Assembly: GCA_036346225.1 (NCBI GenBank)
Contig: JARFIW010001480.1
Span: 12,555,001 to 12,619,000 of the forward strand
Length of the DNA: 64,000 bases
Direction: 5' to 3'
Source of the DNA: Platerodrilus igneus
Taxonomy: Eukaryota > Arthropoda > Insecta > Coleoptera > Lycidae
The translations under genes and the position numbers were made by a program. Below are positions 44,654 to 54,375 of the stretch, piece after piece; positions within the stretch are counted from its first letter, which is position 1, and each line of letters begins with the position of its first letter. The notes under the pieces are model-generated. The model did no database searches. It was not told where the DNA came from and worked only from the letters and a program-made list of their open reading frames with translations.

Positions 44654-44690
44654 TAACTGATTTTCAAAAAAATAAAAAAATTTATAAACA

Positions 44691-46729
44691 AAAAAAATAT
44701 CCTACCCGTTCATTTTATGCTTCAAGAATCATCAGCAGCTTCTTGGACACCTAAATTTACAATCTTTCTTCCTTCCCACTCGCACACCATTCAATAAAAT
44801 CACCAAATAATACACCAATCATACAATCTTTTATTTACCGCTATATACAGCCAAATTATTCACAGGTATAAACAGTTTTGTACACTAATTACAACTCAAT
44901 AAGTGATATGTTTTAAAGTCCTTGTTTTAAATTATTATTTGCAAACACATTTAATACAATATAAGTAGATGGGCCCCAAAGAATACCCTAAATTTATTGT
45001 ACACTGGACTATGGTGAGCTCATAATAACCCAGTTTATTACTGTATGCCTTTTAGCTTGCATAAAATTAATACAAAATTAATAGACCCGTTTACCCTTAG
45101 CAATCCAATTTATATTCATAATGAAATTTAGTAGGTTTTAAATACACCCTTTTTCAATATTTTACACAACCCCAATAATTGTCCAGTACACGTATCTTTT
45201 CCGATACGTTTATATAACCACAAATAATCCCAATATTCACTCACACATCACCAAATAATACAAAAGTTTATCAGATAACAGAAATTTCAAATAAGTTACC
45301 TGGAGAATGCTTCAGGCCTCCATCCCTTCGAGGACGCTCACCAGAACCCTTTGGCTTTGTGACTATGCGCTCTTATACTCCACATATTCATAGATGATAA
45401 CCCCAATAAATTTGCCAAGCGCCTTGCTTCAAATTGCCATTCCATAACAGCATACAAACTCACGTATATTATACTTCTGTTTATTGATTTACTAGCTTGG
45501 TATGGTAGTAGTTGGACTTCGGTTAATTTATTTCACTACATGTATCTCACGTTAATAACTATCAGGCCACAACTACCAAGTTACAAGTGCTAGCACTTCA
45601 TTTACTATATTATGAATATTTTTTCAATACTCACAAGAACTCTACTATAACGTCGGTCTATCGTTGTAACGTAGTATAAACGATGAGAATACAAAGAGAA
45701 CCTTCAGACTTTACCTAGAGTGATTATATTTTTCAAAATGCTACCCCCAGGACACACTTTACGCGAAAATCTTATTTTCAATTAGCAATTCTGCAAATTT
45801 TGATATAACCGACTTGAAGATTCCTGAAATTCACCTCGTGGACGCGCCGTATGATCCGAAATCGCTTCCACATGTCGCATGTTCGTATGTTTGTAAAACT
45901 GTCCATTTCCAACCAATGATACTATTCTGTGTCGTCATAAAACCCCGCCTGTAATATTTTTATCTCTGTCTTATGCATATTTAATGTCGTGTTCCAAACC
46001 CCACTTGAGTTATAGAAAATCGATATTGCTGACAGCTTCTCATCACTCCACGTAGATTAGTACGTGCGTTTTGAATACCAGTGCTTTTATATCCGTCTCT
46101 ATCTGTAGCATATTACCGATCGTGCATCTCCCCTGCTCTTTAAAAACTTTGTTTGCTTATTATCCGAACCAACTAACGGTTAAAAACTATTTTTCTATGA
46201 AATCCTGCTTTATTATGCTGATAATTTCGAAGAATGTAACCTTTTAAAAATGAAGGTGTTCTTAATTATAGAACCGTTTAAAACAACAGTTTTTGGAGTT
46301 GATACTTCACCGTATTAGATAAAACTGACGTCTGTTTGTTACCACGAAACCTTTTGCCTTGGGATTATTGATCTTCTTTACCCTGGTGTGTTTTCTAGTG
46401 CTTTTACATGTTGAATTAAAATTAATTAAATTAATTATACGTTTCTATTTGTTTTTAAAACTGGTTTTCTTCATGTACCTTTAACCTTTCAATCATTAAT
46501 TATAAAAATACGTCAATACTTGTCCGTTTAAATTAAATAAATTAAATAAATTTTGCACGTAAATAATTTCTTTGTTTCTCTATACAGGGTGGTTGAAATT
46601 ATATATTGAAATATATATCAGTTAATAAATATTAATTAATTCAAATATTCAAACCTATCATTAATATCCCAATAACCTTTGTGTGTCACAAATTTAATTG
46701 TGGTAATAAAACAAACTAGCTATAATTGA
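44691..46729 (-). repeat. Diverged LTR related to the 2.1 kb LTR family
   Basis: From about 45,230 to 46,590, blocks occur in the same order as in the LTR at 15,873-17,998. They include the ttacctg donor-like site near 45,297, ttccaaccaatgat, tctctgtcttatgcatat and aaattttgcacgtaa followed by tttctttgtttctc. The match is patchy, so this is an old or distant member. The first 500 bp or so (44,691-45,230) is AT-rich with no recognisable feature, and neither end is defined. Confidence 0.5.
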
Positions 46730-47130
46730 TCATTTTTCTTTTTTGTGACTAAATTTATTATTTATGTATTCATAATTTAGAAGGTATGTATAGATAGAAC
46801 TTAGATCATCAACATCTGTCATCTTATTCATTGTATATGGGGTTTTGTAAATATAACACATATCTAAAAATTTTCTTTTATTTTCATTTTTATCTCTATC
46901 AATAATTTTGACATTTTGAATATGTACAAGGTGGTCTTTATTTATAATGTGCATTGATATGGAACATGTATTAGGTTTTACCCGAACATCACTCTTGTGT
47001 TGGGTAACACGTTGTTTTAAATTTTGTGAAGTTTGGACTACGTAACTTTTATTGTAATCAATACAATTAATTTTATATATAACATGTCTTTCACTAAGAG
47101 CCTCTGATGGATCTTTGATTTTTGAAAAGA
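46730..47130 (-). pseudogene. Penelope-like GIY-YIG endonuclease
   Basis: Across the segment the minus strand reads VIYKINCIDYNKSYVVQTSQ, LKQRVTQHKSDV, CSISMHIINKDH and KNENKRKFLDMCYIYKTP, then an AT-rich C-terminal tail. The first block is the GIY...YIG pair with the YIG changed to YVV, and a Glu is retained in the ENKRKFL helix. Only the last 74 residues are in an open frame with a start. The nuclease is decayed. Confidence 0.75.
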
Positions 47131-47562
47131 TTTTTCGGTTGATAGAATATTTTTATTCGCTATTTTGATATTAAATTTCTTAAAAGTGTTGCATAATTTA
47201 GGTGTTAGTTGTTTTATGAAAGGAAGAGATTTGTATCAAGAATCGCGTCTATTTGTATTTGTATTTACATCAATTTCAGTAATTGAATCTATAGATTCAT
47301 TTGAATGACTGAATAGAAGTTTATTTATGAGTGATTTGGGGTAGTTGTTAGTTTGAAAAATTTTGCTTAGTTTGTATAAATTTTGATTATAAAGGGTAAA
47401 ATGACATATTCTCTTGAGTCTGTTTTTTTTTGTCCTAATAGAAAGTTAATTTTTGTCTTATATGAGTGATATGAATGATAGTTAAGAAGTCTACCAGAAT
47501 TTAAAGGTTTTTGATACCAGTTTAAAATGATTTTTTGTTACTGTTTCTAATTAGTAAAGTAT

Positions 47563-47754
47563 CTAAAAATAGAACACTACAATTTGTTTCCTCTTCGATA
47601 GTAAACTGAATACTTTTATTGTAGTTATTAAATAATTATTAAATTCATTTAATTTATCTTTCGGAATAGATGTTATGATATCATCTGCAAATTTCTTAAC
47701 AAAAGGTAATCGAAATGGTAGCATAGAAACTACTGTGTCTAATAATGAATCCAA
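47563..47754 (-). pseudogene. Penelope-like RT, motif C region
   Basis: The 63-residue frame contains MDSLLDTVVSMLPFRLPFVK and then KFADDIITSIPKDKLNEF. The FADD is the catalytic motif C, and the flanking blocks match MDNLFDSVIPLLPFQMFFLV and KYVDDIICSVP of the copy at 24,680. A frame break near 47,630 interrupts the following INGKLPFLD-type block. Confidence 0.78.
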
Positions 47755-47965
47755 TTACAATTTGAGGTAATATGGAACTTAAATTTAAACCCATTGGACA
47801 ACCAAATATTTGTTTGTAGTATGTATTATTATAAGAAAAATAACTGTTATCGAATATAAATGATATAACGTGTAAAAATTTTTTTTTAGGTATATTACAA
47901 TGTGTTTGTATATTATACCAAATTTTGTCTATATCTTTTAAAACTAAGTCCTTGGGTATATTAGT

Positions 47966-48286
47966 CTATAGTGAAATAACATCTAAACTAATAATTAAAT
48001 ATTCTTCAGGAAGTTGACAATCATTAATAAAATTTGCAAATTCAAATGAATCTTTAACATAGTAATCATTAATAGGAATAGATAACGAAAGGATTTGGGA
48101 AAGGAATTTAGAAATAATTTCAGTAGGACTGTTGATAGAAGCTATAATGTGTCTCAAAGGATACTCGATTTTATCTAATTTAGGAAAACCGTAGAATTTA
48201 GGTGCAATACTGCTGTAATTGTTTAAAACTTTTACTGTATTATCTGTAATATATTTTTTTGATTTTAAATGCTTTATTATATCCAT
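47966..48286 (-). pseudogene. Penelope-like RT, N-terminal part
   Basis: The frame shows KFYGFPKLDKIEYPLRHI (the YGLPKIHK...LRPI block), INSPTEIISKFLSQIL, YYVKDSFEFANF and LPEEYLIISLDVISL up to a stop inside motif A. Downstream, NIPKDLVL, the IFDNSYFSYNN stretch and a CPMGLNLSSIL block (motif B) can be read to about 47,760. It is homologous to 24,078-24,530 but clearly a different family. Confidence 0.8.
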
Positions 48287-48377
48287 AGCTTCCTTTTTGT
48301 ATACGTGAAGTGGGATTTTTATTAATTATAACGTATGTGGAAGCATCGTTTAATAAATCTAATGCCTTCTTATGGTA

Positions 48378-49197
48378 CCTACACAAAATAAAATAAAAAA
48401 ATGAACAATATATAAATATGTGCTATTTTTTTGCTACCATTTGCAAAAGAAAAAAAATCAAATTTTCAAATAATAAAATAAATATCAATATCTACAAGAG
48501 TAAAGTACATTAAAGAAATTAATTGCAGGCATGACTAAAGAATACCTACGTTTTATGAATTATTTACTCTTAAAATTATGCAACTCCCGAATTTTTTGTC
48601 GCGAAATTAAATGTTCAAACGATAATAATGGCCTTTTGTCGTTTTTTATATTAATTTCACGAGCAAAAATACAGGATTTACATAATTTAGTAGGAAATAA
48701 ATCAAGCTACATGATTATGAAATTATGATAGAAGCAAATAATTTTTAAAAGCACTTTACTCTTGTAGTCTCAGGCCAACTTATATTATTATTATCGATTG
48801 AACATCTAATTTGGCGAGCAAAAAATTCGAGAGCTGCATATCTAAAGAGCAAATATTCCATAAACAATGTAAATGCTATAATTGTGCCAGCAATTAATTT
48901 CTTAAATGTATTATGTAGATTCGAAGTATCTGGATGACCTTTTGTCGTTTTTTATATTAATTTCGCGAGCAAAATATTCAGGAGTTGTATATTTTAAGGG
49001 CAAATGATATACAGAACGTAGAAATACTAGTCATGCTAGCAATTAAATCCTTTAATATATTTTACTCTTAGATGGTGTAGAACATGTTGATATTTATTCC
49101 ATAATTCGAGAAAATTGATTTTTTTCGTTTGCAAATGGTAGCAAAAAAATAGCAAATTATGTATGAATTGTTAATTTTTTATTTTATTTTGTGTAGG
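48378..49197. repeat. Terminal-inverted-repeat element (about 820 bp)
   Basis: The left end (48,378-48,515: ctacacaaaataaaataaaa ... tacaagagtaaag) is repeated inverted at 49,060-49,197. The interior holds two direct repeats starting ccttttgtcgttttttatat (about 48,630 and 48,940). No coding capacity is visible. It interrupts the Penelope-like element and is probably a non-autonomous DNA transposon. Confidence 0.75.
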
Positions 49198-49253
49198 AAT
49201 TTTTTGTGATTAGCTGGATAGCTCAATATTAAACTACTAAGTCAATTAAAAAA

Positions 49254-49395
49254 AATACCTACACAAAATAAAATAAAAATTAACAATTCATACATAATTT
49301 GCTATATTTTGCTACCATTTGCAAATGAAAAAATAAGTTATCTCGAATTATGAAATAAATATCGACATCTACAAGAGTAAAGTTTTAATTTTTAA
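49254..49395. repeat. Extra single terminal repeat of the same family
   Basis: A third copy of the 140 bp end, in the same orientation as the left end at 48,378 and also preceded by ac. It may be the leftover of a second, tandem copy. Confidence 0.7.
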
Positions 49396-50089
49396 GCAGC
49401 TACTACTCATCTTTATAATTTCTCAAATGATCCCGAATGAAAAGAAATAGTTGGGTAGTTTTAAAAGTTTTTCACTAAATCATCCATCTTCAACTAAGCA
49501 AACACTACGCGAGCAATTAATCAATATTTCACTTGCAAGTACTTTCAACCTTTTCTTTTGCTATATAAAACCAAAGCCAAAGGATTCAATGATATTTCTC
49601 AAATTTCTTATGAAAATCTTCTTAAGGGGAAGTTTTATATTAGACTTTGAATATAAAACGGTGGATCGACTTATTGTTATACTTACAACAAGAAGCTTGG
49701 AAAAGCTCACATAATTATGTGTAAACCGCGTTTATAAGAAAATTGCCTGTACAAAATAAAGTTTTCATCTAATTCTTCCATAGAAAATCTAATTTGAAAT
49801 AAGAGCTCATAAAAAGTAGCTTAACACAGCATTTTTATACAACTTTAGGGATTTCTTATTAACTTGCTGCCTAAAGCTGTAAGCAGAAACAAATTTACCC
49901 AAACACAGCCAACAATAGAAGATTTGCAGAATAGGAACTAAATTTGTTTAATACCAAAGTACTTGTAGTAACTACAATATTTTTAATATATGGAATTTGA
50001 AAATTGCAAAATAACAAGTGGGGAGAATGGAGCACTTAATTTTGGTAATTAAGGTTTTTATGAATCACACACCTTAAATTTCAGTCACC
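49396..50089. other. No gene seen
   Basis: AT-rich; the 87-codon frame at 49,451 has no motifs and AT-driven composition. Confidence 0.5.
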
Positions 50090-50395
50090 CTCACCATTAG
50101 GTCTTCAGTCTTAGAAATGGTTAGACGCGTACCTCTATTGTTTCTTATTCTGAGCTAACCTACACATTTCCCTGAAACTCCCACAGCCTACATCTTTCAC
50201 TAACTGTATGCAATACTTTAATCTAGATGTATCTCTAACCTTTCTTTTTACTTTTCTGCTTCTAATATACCGCAACATTCCCTTATGTATTAGAACGTGC
50301 CCTATCATCCTATTTCTCCTTCTTTTTTGACTGTTCTCCACATTTATCTTGCTTTCCCCTACTATCTCGAGTATCTCTTTGTTCTTATTTCAGTA
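50090..50395 (-). mobile_element. 5'-truncated RTE copy (3' end)
   Basis: On the minus strand this encodes the tail of the RTE C-terminal domain: KRRRNRMIGHVLIHKGMLRY, then LVKDVGCGSFREMCRLAQN. It ends with gtctaaccatttctaagact and gaagacctaatgg, the same 3' end as at 28,437 and 35,860. The 68-residue open part is not a separate gene. Confidence 0.8.
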
Positions 50396-51060
50396 ATGGA
50401 GAGATATATAGACAAGTGAATAAACAAACTTCCTGAATCATTTGCTAGAATTATATTCGTGCATAAAAACACAAATCGTAGTAATTCAAGTGCAACTTAT
50501 AAACCGATAATAGATTATAATATATATACACACACGCACGAGCGCGCATGCACGCGCACACGTACGTACGCATACAAGCACTCACACACACGCTGAAAAA
50601 GTCGGTTTTACAGTGTTTCTAAGTTTGCTATATTGATTGCATATCTTCGCTTTATTGAAATCTTCATGGTATCTAAATATCTTATATTATTTAGTTGGCA
50701 ATTTCGATTTTGGGGCAACCTGAACATTGCCTTCTTGAGATTTATTTTTCTTTCTAGCACCGCTTCGAGAAGCAGTCTTCCATCATTCATTTTAATCTCG
50801 CTTAACATCGGTTTTTGATGTGAAGAGAATTCTTATTGTGAAGTAGTTTTTGAGTAATTTTATAATAGATTTCGTTCTACTCCCAAAATTTTCTGCTTTT
50901 ATGGTTAGCCACGTTATAAGTTTCATAAACTAATATATTACATTTCAGAATATTGTTTGCACCCCAAGTAGTTCTGAGAAACGTATCAATCAGTTGTTAA
51001 AGTCCCACACTTTTGTGGTAATTTAAATTTCAGTAATTTTCGAGATTTAATTAATTTTTT
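50396..51060. other. Unassigned, with an alternating purine-pyrimidine tract
   Basis: No gene seen. At about 50,525-50,592 there is a run of CA, CG and TA steps (cacacacgcacgagcgcgca and so on) of the kind that can adopt Z-DNA. Confidence 0.5.
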
Positions 51061-52140
51061 TCAGGGTCCACTCTCTTCTTTTCTAATCCTAGTCCTAGTG
51101 CTAGTCGTTCTAGACTTAGCTCTTCTAAGTAAGTCTTGTTCCCGTACGATGGTTAGATCTTCGTTACTGGTTCTGTGAGCCTTGTTAAAACCAACTCTCG
51201 CTAGATGCCTAATTCCAGCAAAGCGAGGTATTTGAAGCATTGTTAGTGGAAACCTGATGCAGTGCCCTAGTTTTCGGCTGTATGCGTAAATATAATGTTG
51301 TGTTGTTGATTATCATAGTGCTATTTGTTGCTGTAAATGCTATTTACTCTTGTACAACCTTGTTACGATTTCTCCCTTGTTTGTTATGTTATAATTATTA
51401 TGTTGGTATTTCAAATTACAACCGTATTGATGTACTCTACTACGAGCTCCCGTACATAACTTATGTTACAGGTTCAACTGGACACCGCCCTTCGGTAGCT
51501 AGTGAGTGCAGTGTCCAGGTAAGCCTTATTGCGTATAAGTTTGTCCCGTAATGTACATAGCGACGAAAGACCGTCGGCATGTATCTCACACTTATTAAGG
51601 AAATGGCATTTGCTGTCTTTACCCATACTGGCGAGAAACCCTTTGCCAGTACAGAATTCTTACCGGTGAAAGATATTTTGAATATATATTTTGTATTGCT
51701 CCTAGTCGAGTATACCTGTTTAGATTACTACATAAATTTATATATTTTAAAGTAGTCGCTTGGTATGCCATGCTTACCTAGTTACAGTGTATTAATTCAG
51801 TTCTGATAATTATATAAGGCTTATGTTTGTGTGTAAGTTATCCGGTAATATATTTTATGTTTATCGTACTTTGAATCTACAGCTAGTTACTTTGCTCTTT
51901 AGGTGTGATAGCATCTGATGCCTTTGGGACTTGGGGTTTCGTGTTCTATTGGCTAAGTATCAAGTTCCTGGCGCCTTATATTTATCGTTTGGTAGATTCC
52001 TTCGGGTTCTTACGGATCTACTCGTAAATTCAAGTTCACCCCTGCAAATTGTCTCTAGTAGCCGAGGTGCTTTTTGTCACCGTATCCCTTAAAGAACCCT
52101 CTCTCTTGTTGACTCGTATAAATTTACCGTGGCATAAAAT

Positions 52141-52155
52141 TGGCGTCCAACGGGG
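52141..52155 (+). other. Primer-binding-site-like sequence
   Basis: TGGCGTCCAACGGGG, close to the insect tRNA-Lys(CTT) primer site TGGCGCCCAACGTGGGG. Its place next to an LTR-like end supports it. Confidence 0.55.
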
Positions 52156-53087
52156 TAGGTCCCGAATTTGGCATTATTTCGAAAATCTAAGTATTCAATC
52201 TCAAATCATAAGCTTCTATAATTTTGTATTTCATCGATCTGTTTCCTCTATTTCTAAATTAGTAAATTCCCGTCACTTAGTTGATCGATTGCTTATATTT
52301 GTATTTATCCTAATTTGTTTCTCTTCTTTATATGTGCGTTGTATATTAGGTAGCATTTACTTTACTTTTGCCTGCATTCTCTTAAGGTGGCTTTAGTGCT
52401 AGAAAGATTTGGCAATATTTGGGGAATGATCCTATTGGTTAAAGTGATCACGTGACACCGCCGAGAAACGTCAAAATCACAGAATCTCCGATCTCCCAAA
52501 AGTTGGTTCAAGTTCAACTTTTCTAGCTATTTTGAAATCGGAGCATGCGTGTTTGATCAGAAAAGCACGTGCTTTGTTTGTTTTGTTATAACCTTAACCT
52601 TATCTTTTCGTGTAGTTTGCCGTTATATATTTTGCGTTTTGTTTATTAAACATATTGGAAAGGAATAGCAAATCCGTTGTTGCTTTAGATACTCATAGTT
52701 TAGTGACAAACATTGAAAACTTACCATCCAGCAACCCAAAACAATAACAAATGTCATCTCTCAAAGTTCTCCAAATACCCGAAGCAGAAAATACCCTAGA
52801 TGATTAAAAGTGAAAATATCTAATTCCCAAATATCCAAATCAATCTCCATAGCACTAAAGGTACCTTTATTGGCGAGCGGCAGTGCAAATTTTCTTTGTG
52901 GTACTTGTAATTGGGTATGTAGTGTTAATGAAATCCTTGTAGTTGTTGTTAGTGTATATTCCCTTGTGTTTATATTATCGGTTTGATGCGATGTGGCTGA
53001 CGTTATCAATTATTGGTTACAATTGTGTTTATGACTTTGTAGTTCTCTACTATAAATTTATTGGTTGTTTGTGTACACTGGTTTAAA

Positions 53088-53985
53088 ATGGACGTTAATA
53101 GATTGCGTAGTGATGAATTGACCTTTAGGTTGATAATTCGTGGAGTGGTTGCATTCGTTTCCGAAACTATCTAAGAGCTAAGAGCACGTCTGCGTCCCTT
53201 GATGAAAGTAGAATCTTCTGTGACACATTTGCAGTCTAATTTCATATTTGGGGAGGACTTAGGGTTATCGATTCTAAAACTAAGGAATTGGAAACTAATT
53301 ATGAAAAGTTAGATTCCCCCTCACAAACTATCCATCTCCGCTGTGTTCATGTATTGAAAAGAGTTAGTCTTATCGTACCTTCTAGTTTATCAGTATAACA
53401 AAACCAAGTTTGCGCTACCTTATTAACCCGACTTTTGTTGCTGTTAAATAATTTAGATGTGCGATTGCCCTCTGAAGTGACCGATGCGACTAATGTTTTG
53501 TCACCTTTAGTGATTAACGATCGCCTACCCATTCCTGAAATGCCATCGATTAGTCATTTGACGGATGGTTACAAACTTTATTTTATATTGGATTGAAATT
53601 TTCCGGTGATTCTCATAGACCTAATGTTCACAATTTCCTAGAACGAGCTGAAGAACTTCGAATTTCCCGTAACGTGTTTGAGATTCAGTTATATCAATTA
53701 GCTGTTGATCTTTTTGACTCAAAAGCTTTGTTGTGGTACCGTAGCAACCGCGATAAGTTTTCTGATTGGAAAAGTTTGGCTAAATTATTACTACATCACT
53801 TTGAACCTCAGATTATAAGATGAGATGGTTTAAGAATATTTTGTCATGAACTCAAGATCGTTCGGAAAACATAATCGAATATTTTTCCTGTATGTCTGCT
53901 AAGTTTAGGCGTTATGGTGAAGTAGTAGGAGATAATCAGGTAAATATTATTTTTAGGAATCTTTCTAACTATCCTTATTAATGTT
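53088..53985 (+). pseudogene. Gypsy-type Gag, N-terminal two thirds
   Basis: The ATG at 53,088 begins MDVNRLRSDELTFRLIIRG, the start block of a Gag family common in insect Gypsy elements. After stops near 53,173 and later, the capsid-like core is open at 53,593-53,823: MKFSGDSHRPNVHNFLERAE, then LRISRNVF, LAVDLFDSKALLWYRS and FSDWKSLAKLLLHHFEP. One frame over, the chain continues with RSENIIEYFSCMSAKFRR and VVGDNQVNIIF to about 53,985. The C-terminus and zinc knuckles are absent. This Gag is unlike the one at 56,126 and 20,920. Confidence 0.8.
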
Positions 53986-54301
53986 CTTATTTGGCCCCAC
54001 AAGCAAATTTCGAAGCCTTCCCAAGATTACCGAAGACTTCTGGACCCCTCTATGCTTGTATATATGTTCAATTTATAGTTCTTATATTAATATCATAATT
54101 CTTTTTATTCTTACATTGTCCCACCAGTAAATCACGAAACCTTCCGAAGAGTTCCGAAGACCGCCCAAGACGTTTGGACCTCTTAAAACTGTAAATATTT
54201 TCTAACTATTGTTATTTAAGTTCCTACTCGGCCTCACAAGCAAATTCTGAAACCTTCCGAAGAGTTCCGAAGACTACCGAAGACCTTTACACCTCTTTAA
54301 A

Positions 54302-54310
<9 letters not shown>
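53960..54310. repeat. Minisatellite, three units of about 115 bp
   Basis: Three imperfect units at about 53,960, 54,090 and 54,205. Each has ctaactat-like AT-rich spacer, gccccacaagcaaatt, and a core of repeated ccgaaga/accgaaga (cttccgaagagttccgaaga). The last unit runs into the (TA)n tract. Confidence 0.75.

Positions 54311-54371
<61 letters not shown>
54302..54371. repeat. (TA)n tract
   Basis: About 70 bp of pure TA at the 3' end of the minisatellite. Confidence 0.9.

Positions 54372-54372
<1 letters not shown>

Positions 54373-54375
<3 letters not shown>

Larger units (their letters stand above)
42346..44690 (-). mobile_element. Gypsy-type LTR retrotransposon, 3' half
   Basis: The RNase H and integrase end of pol is followed by a purine-rich tract (GAGTGGGGGAGG, about 42,759-42,770 on the minus strand) and the start of a 3' LTR, TGTAACGTTCCG, at 42,758. 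The LTR continues to about 42,350, where Penelope sequence begins. The element is cut at about 44,660 near the RT-RNase H border, so gag, protease and RT are missing. Coding parts are well preserved. Confidence 0.85.
46730..48377 (-). mobile_element. Decayed Penelope-like element
   Basis: On the minus strand the Penelope order is seen: RT entry (48,377-47,966), RT palm (47,870-47,560) and GIY-YIG (47,130-46,730). The RT entry reads KALDLLNDASTYVIINK upstream of the open frame. The copy is cut at 48,378 by the inverted-repeat element. Multiple stops and changed catalytic residues show age. Confidence 0.8.
51061..53985 (+). mobile_element. Gypsy-type element remnant: LTR end, primer site, gag
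   Basis: An LTR-like end (ccgtggca at 52,127-52,134) is followed by taaaat and a primer-site-like TGGCGTCCAACGGGG at 52,141-52,155. This is the same layout as CGTAACA-taaatttt-TGGCGCCCG at 35,604. About 930 bp later a gag gene starts. The 5' LTR boundary is not determined. Everything after the middle of gag is missing; a minisatellite begins there. Confidence 0.6.
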
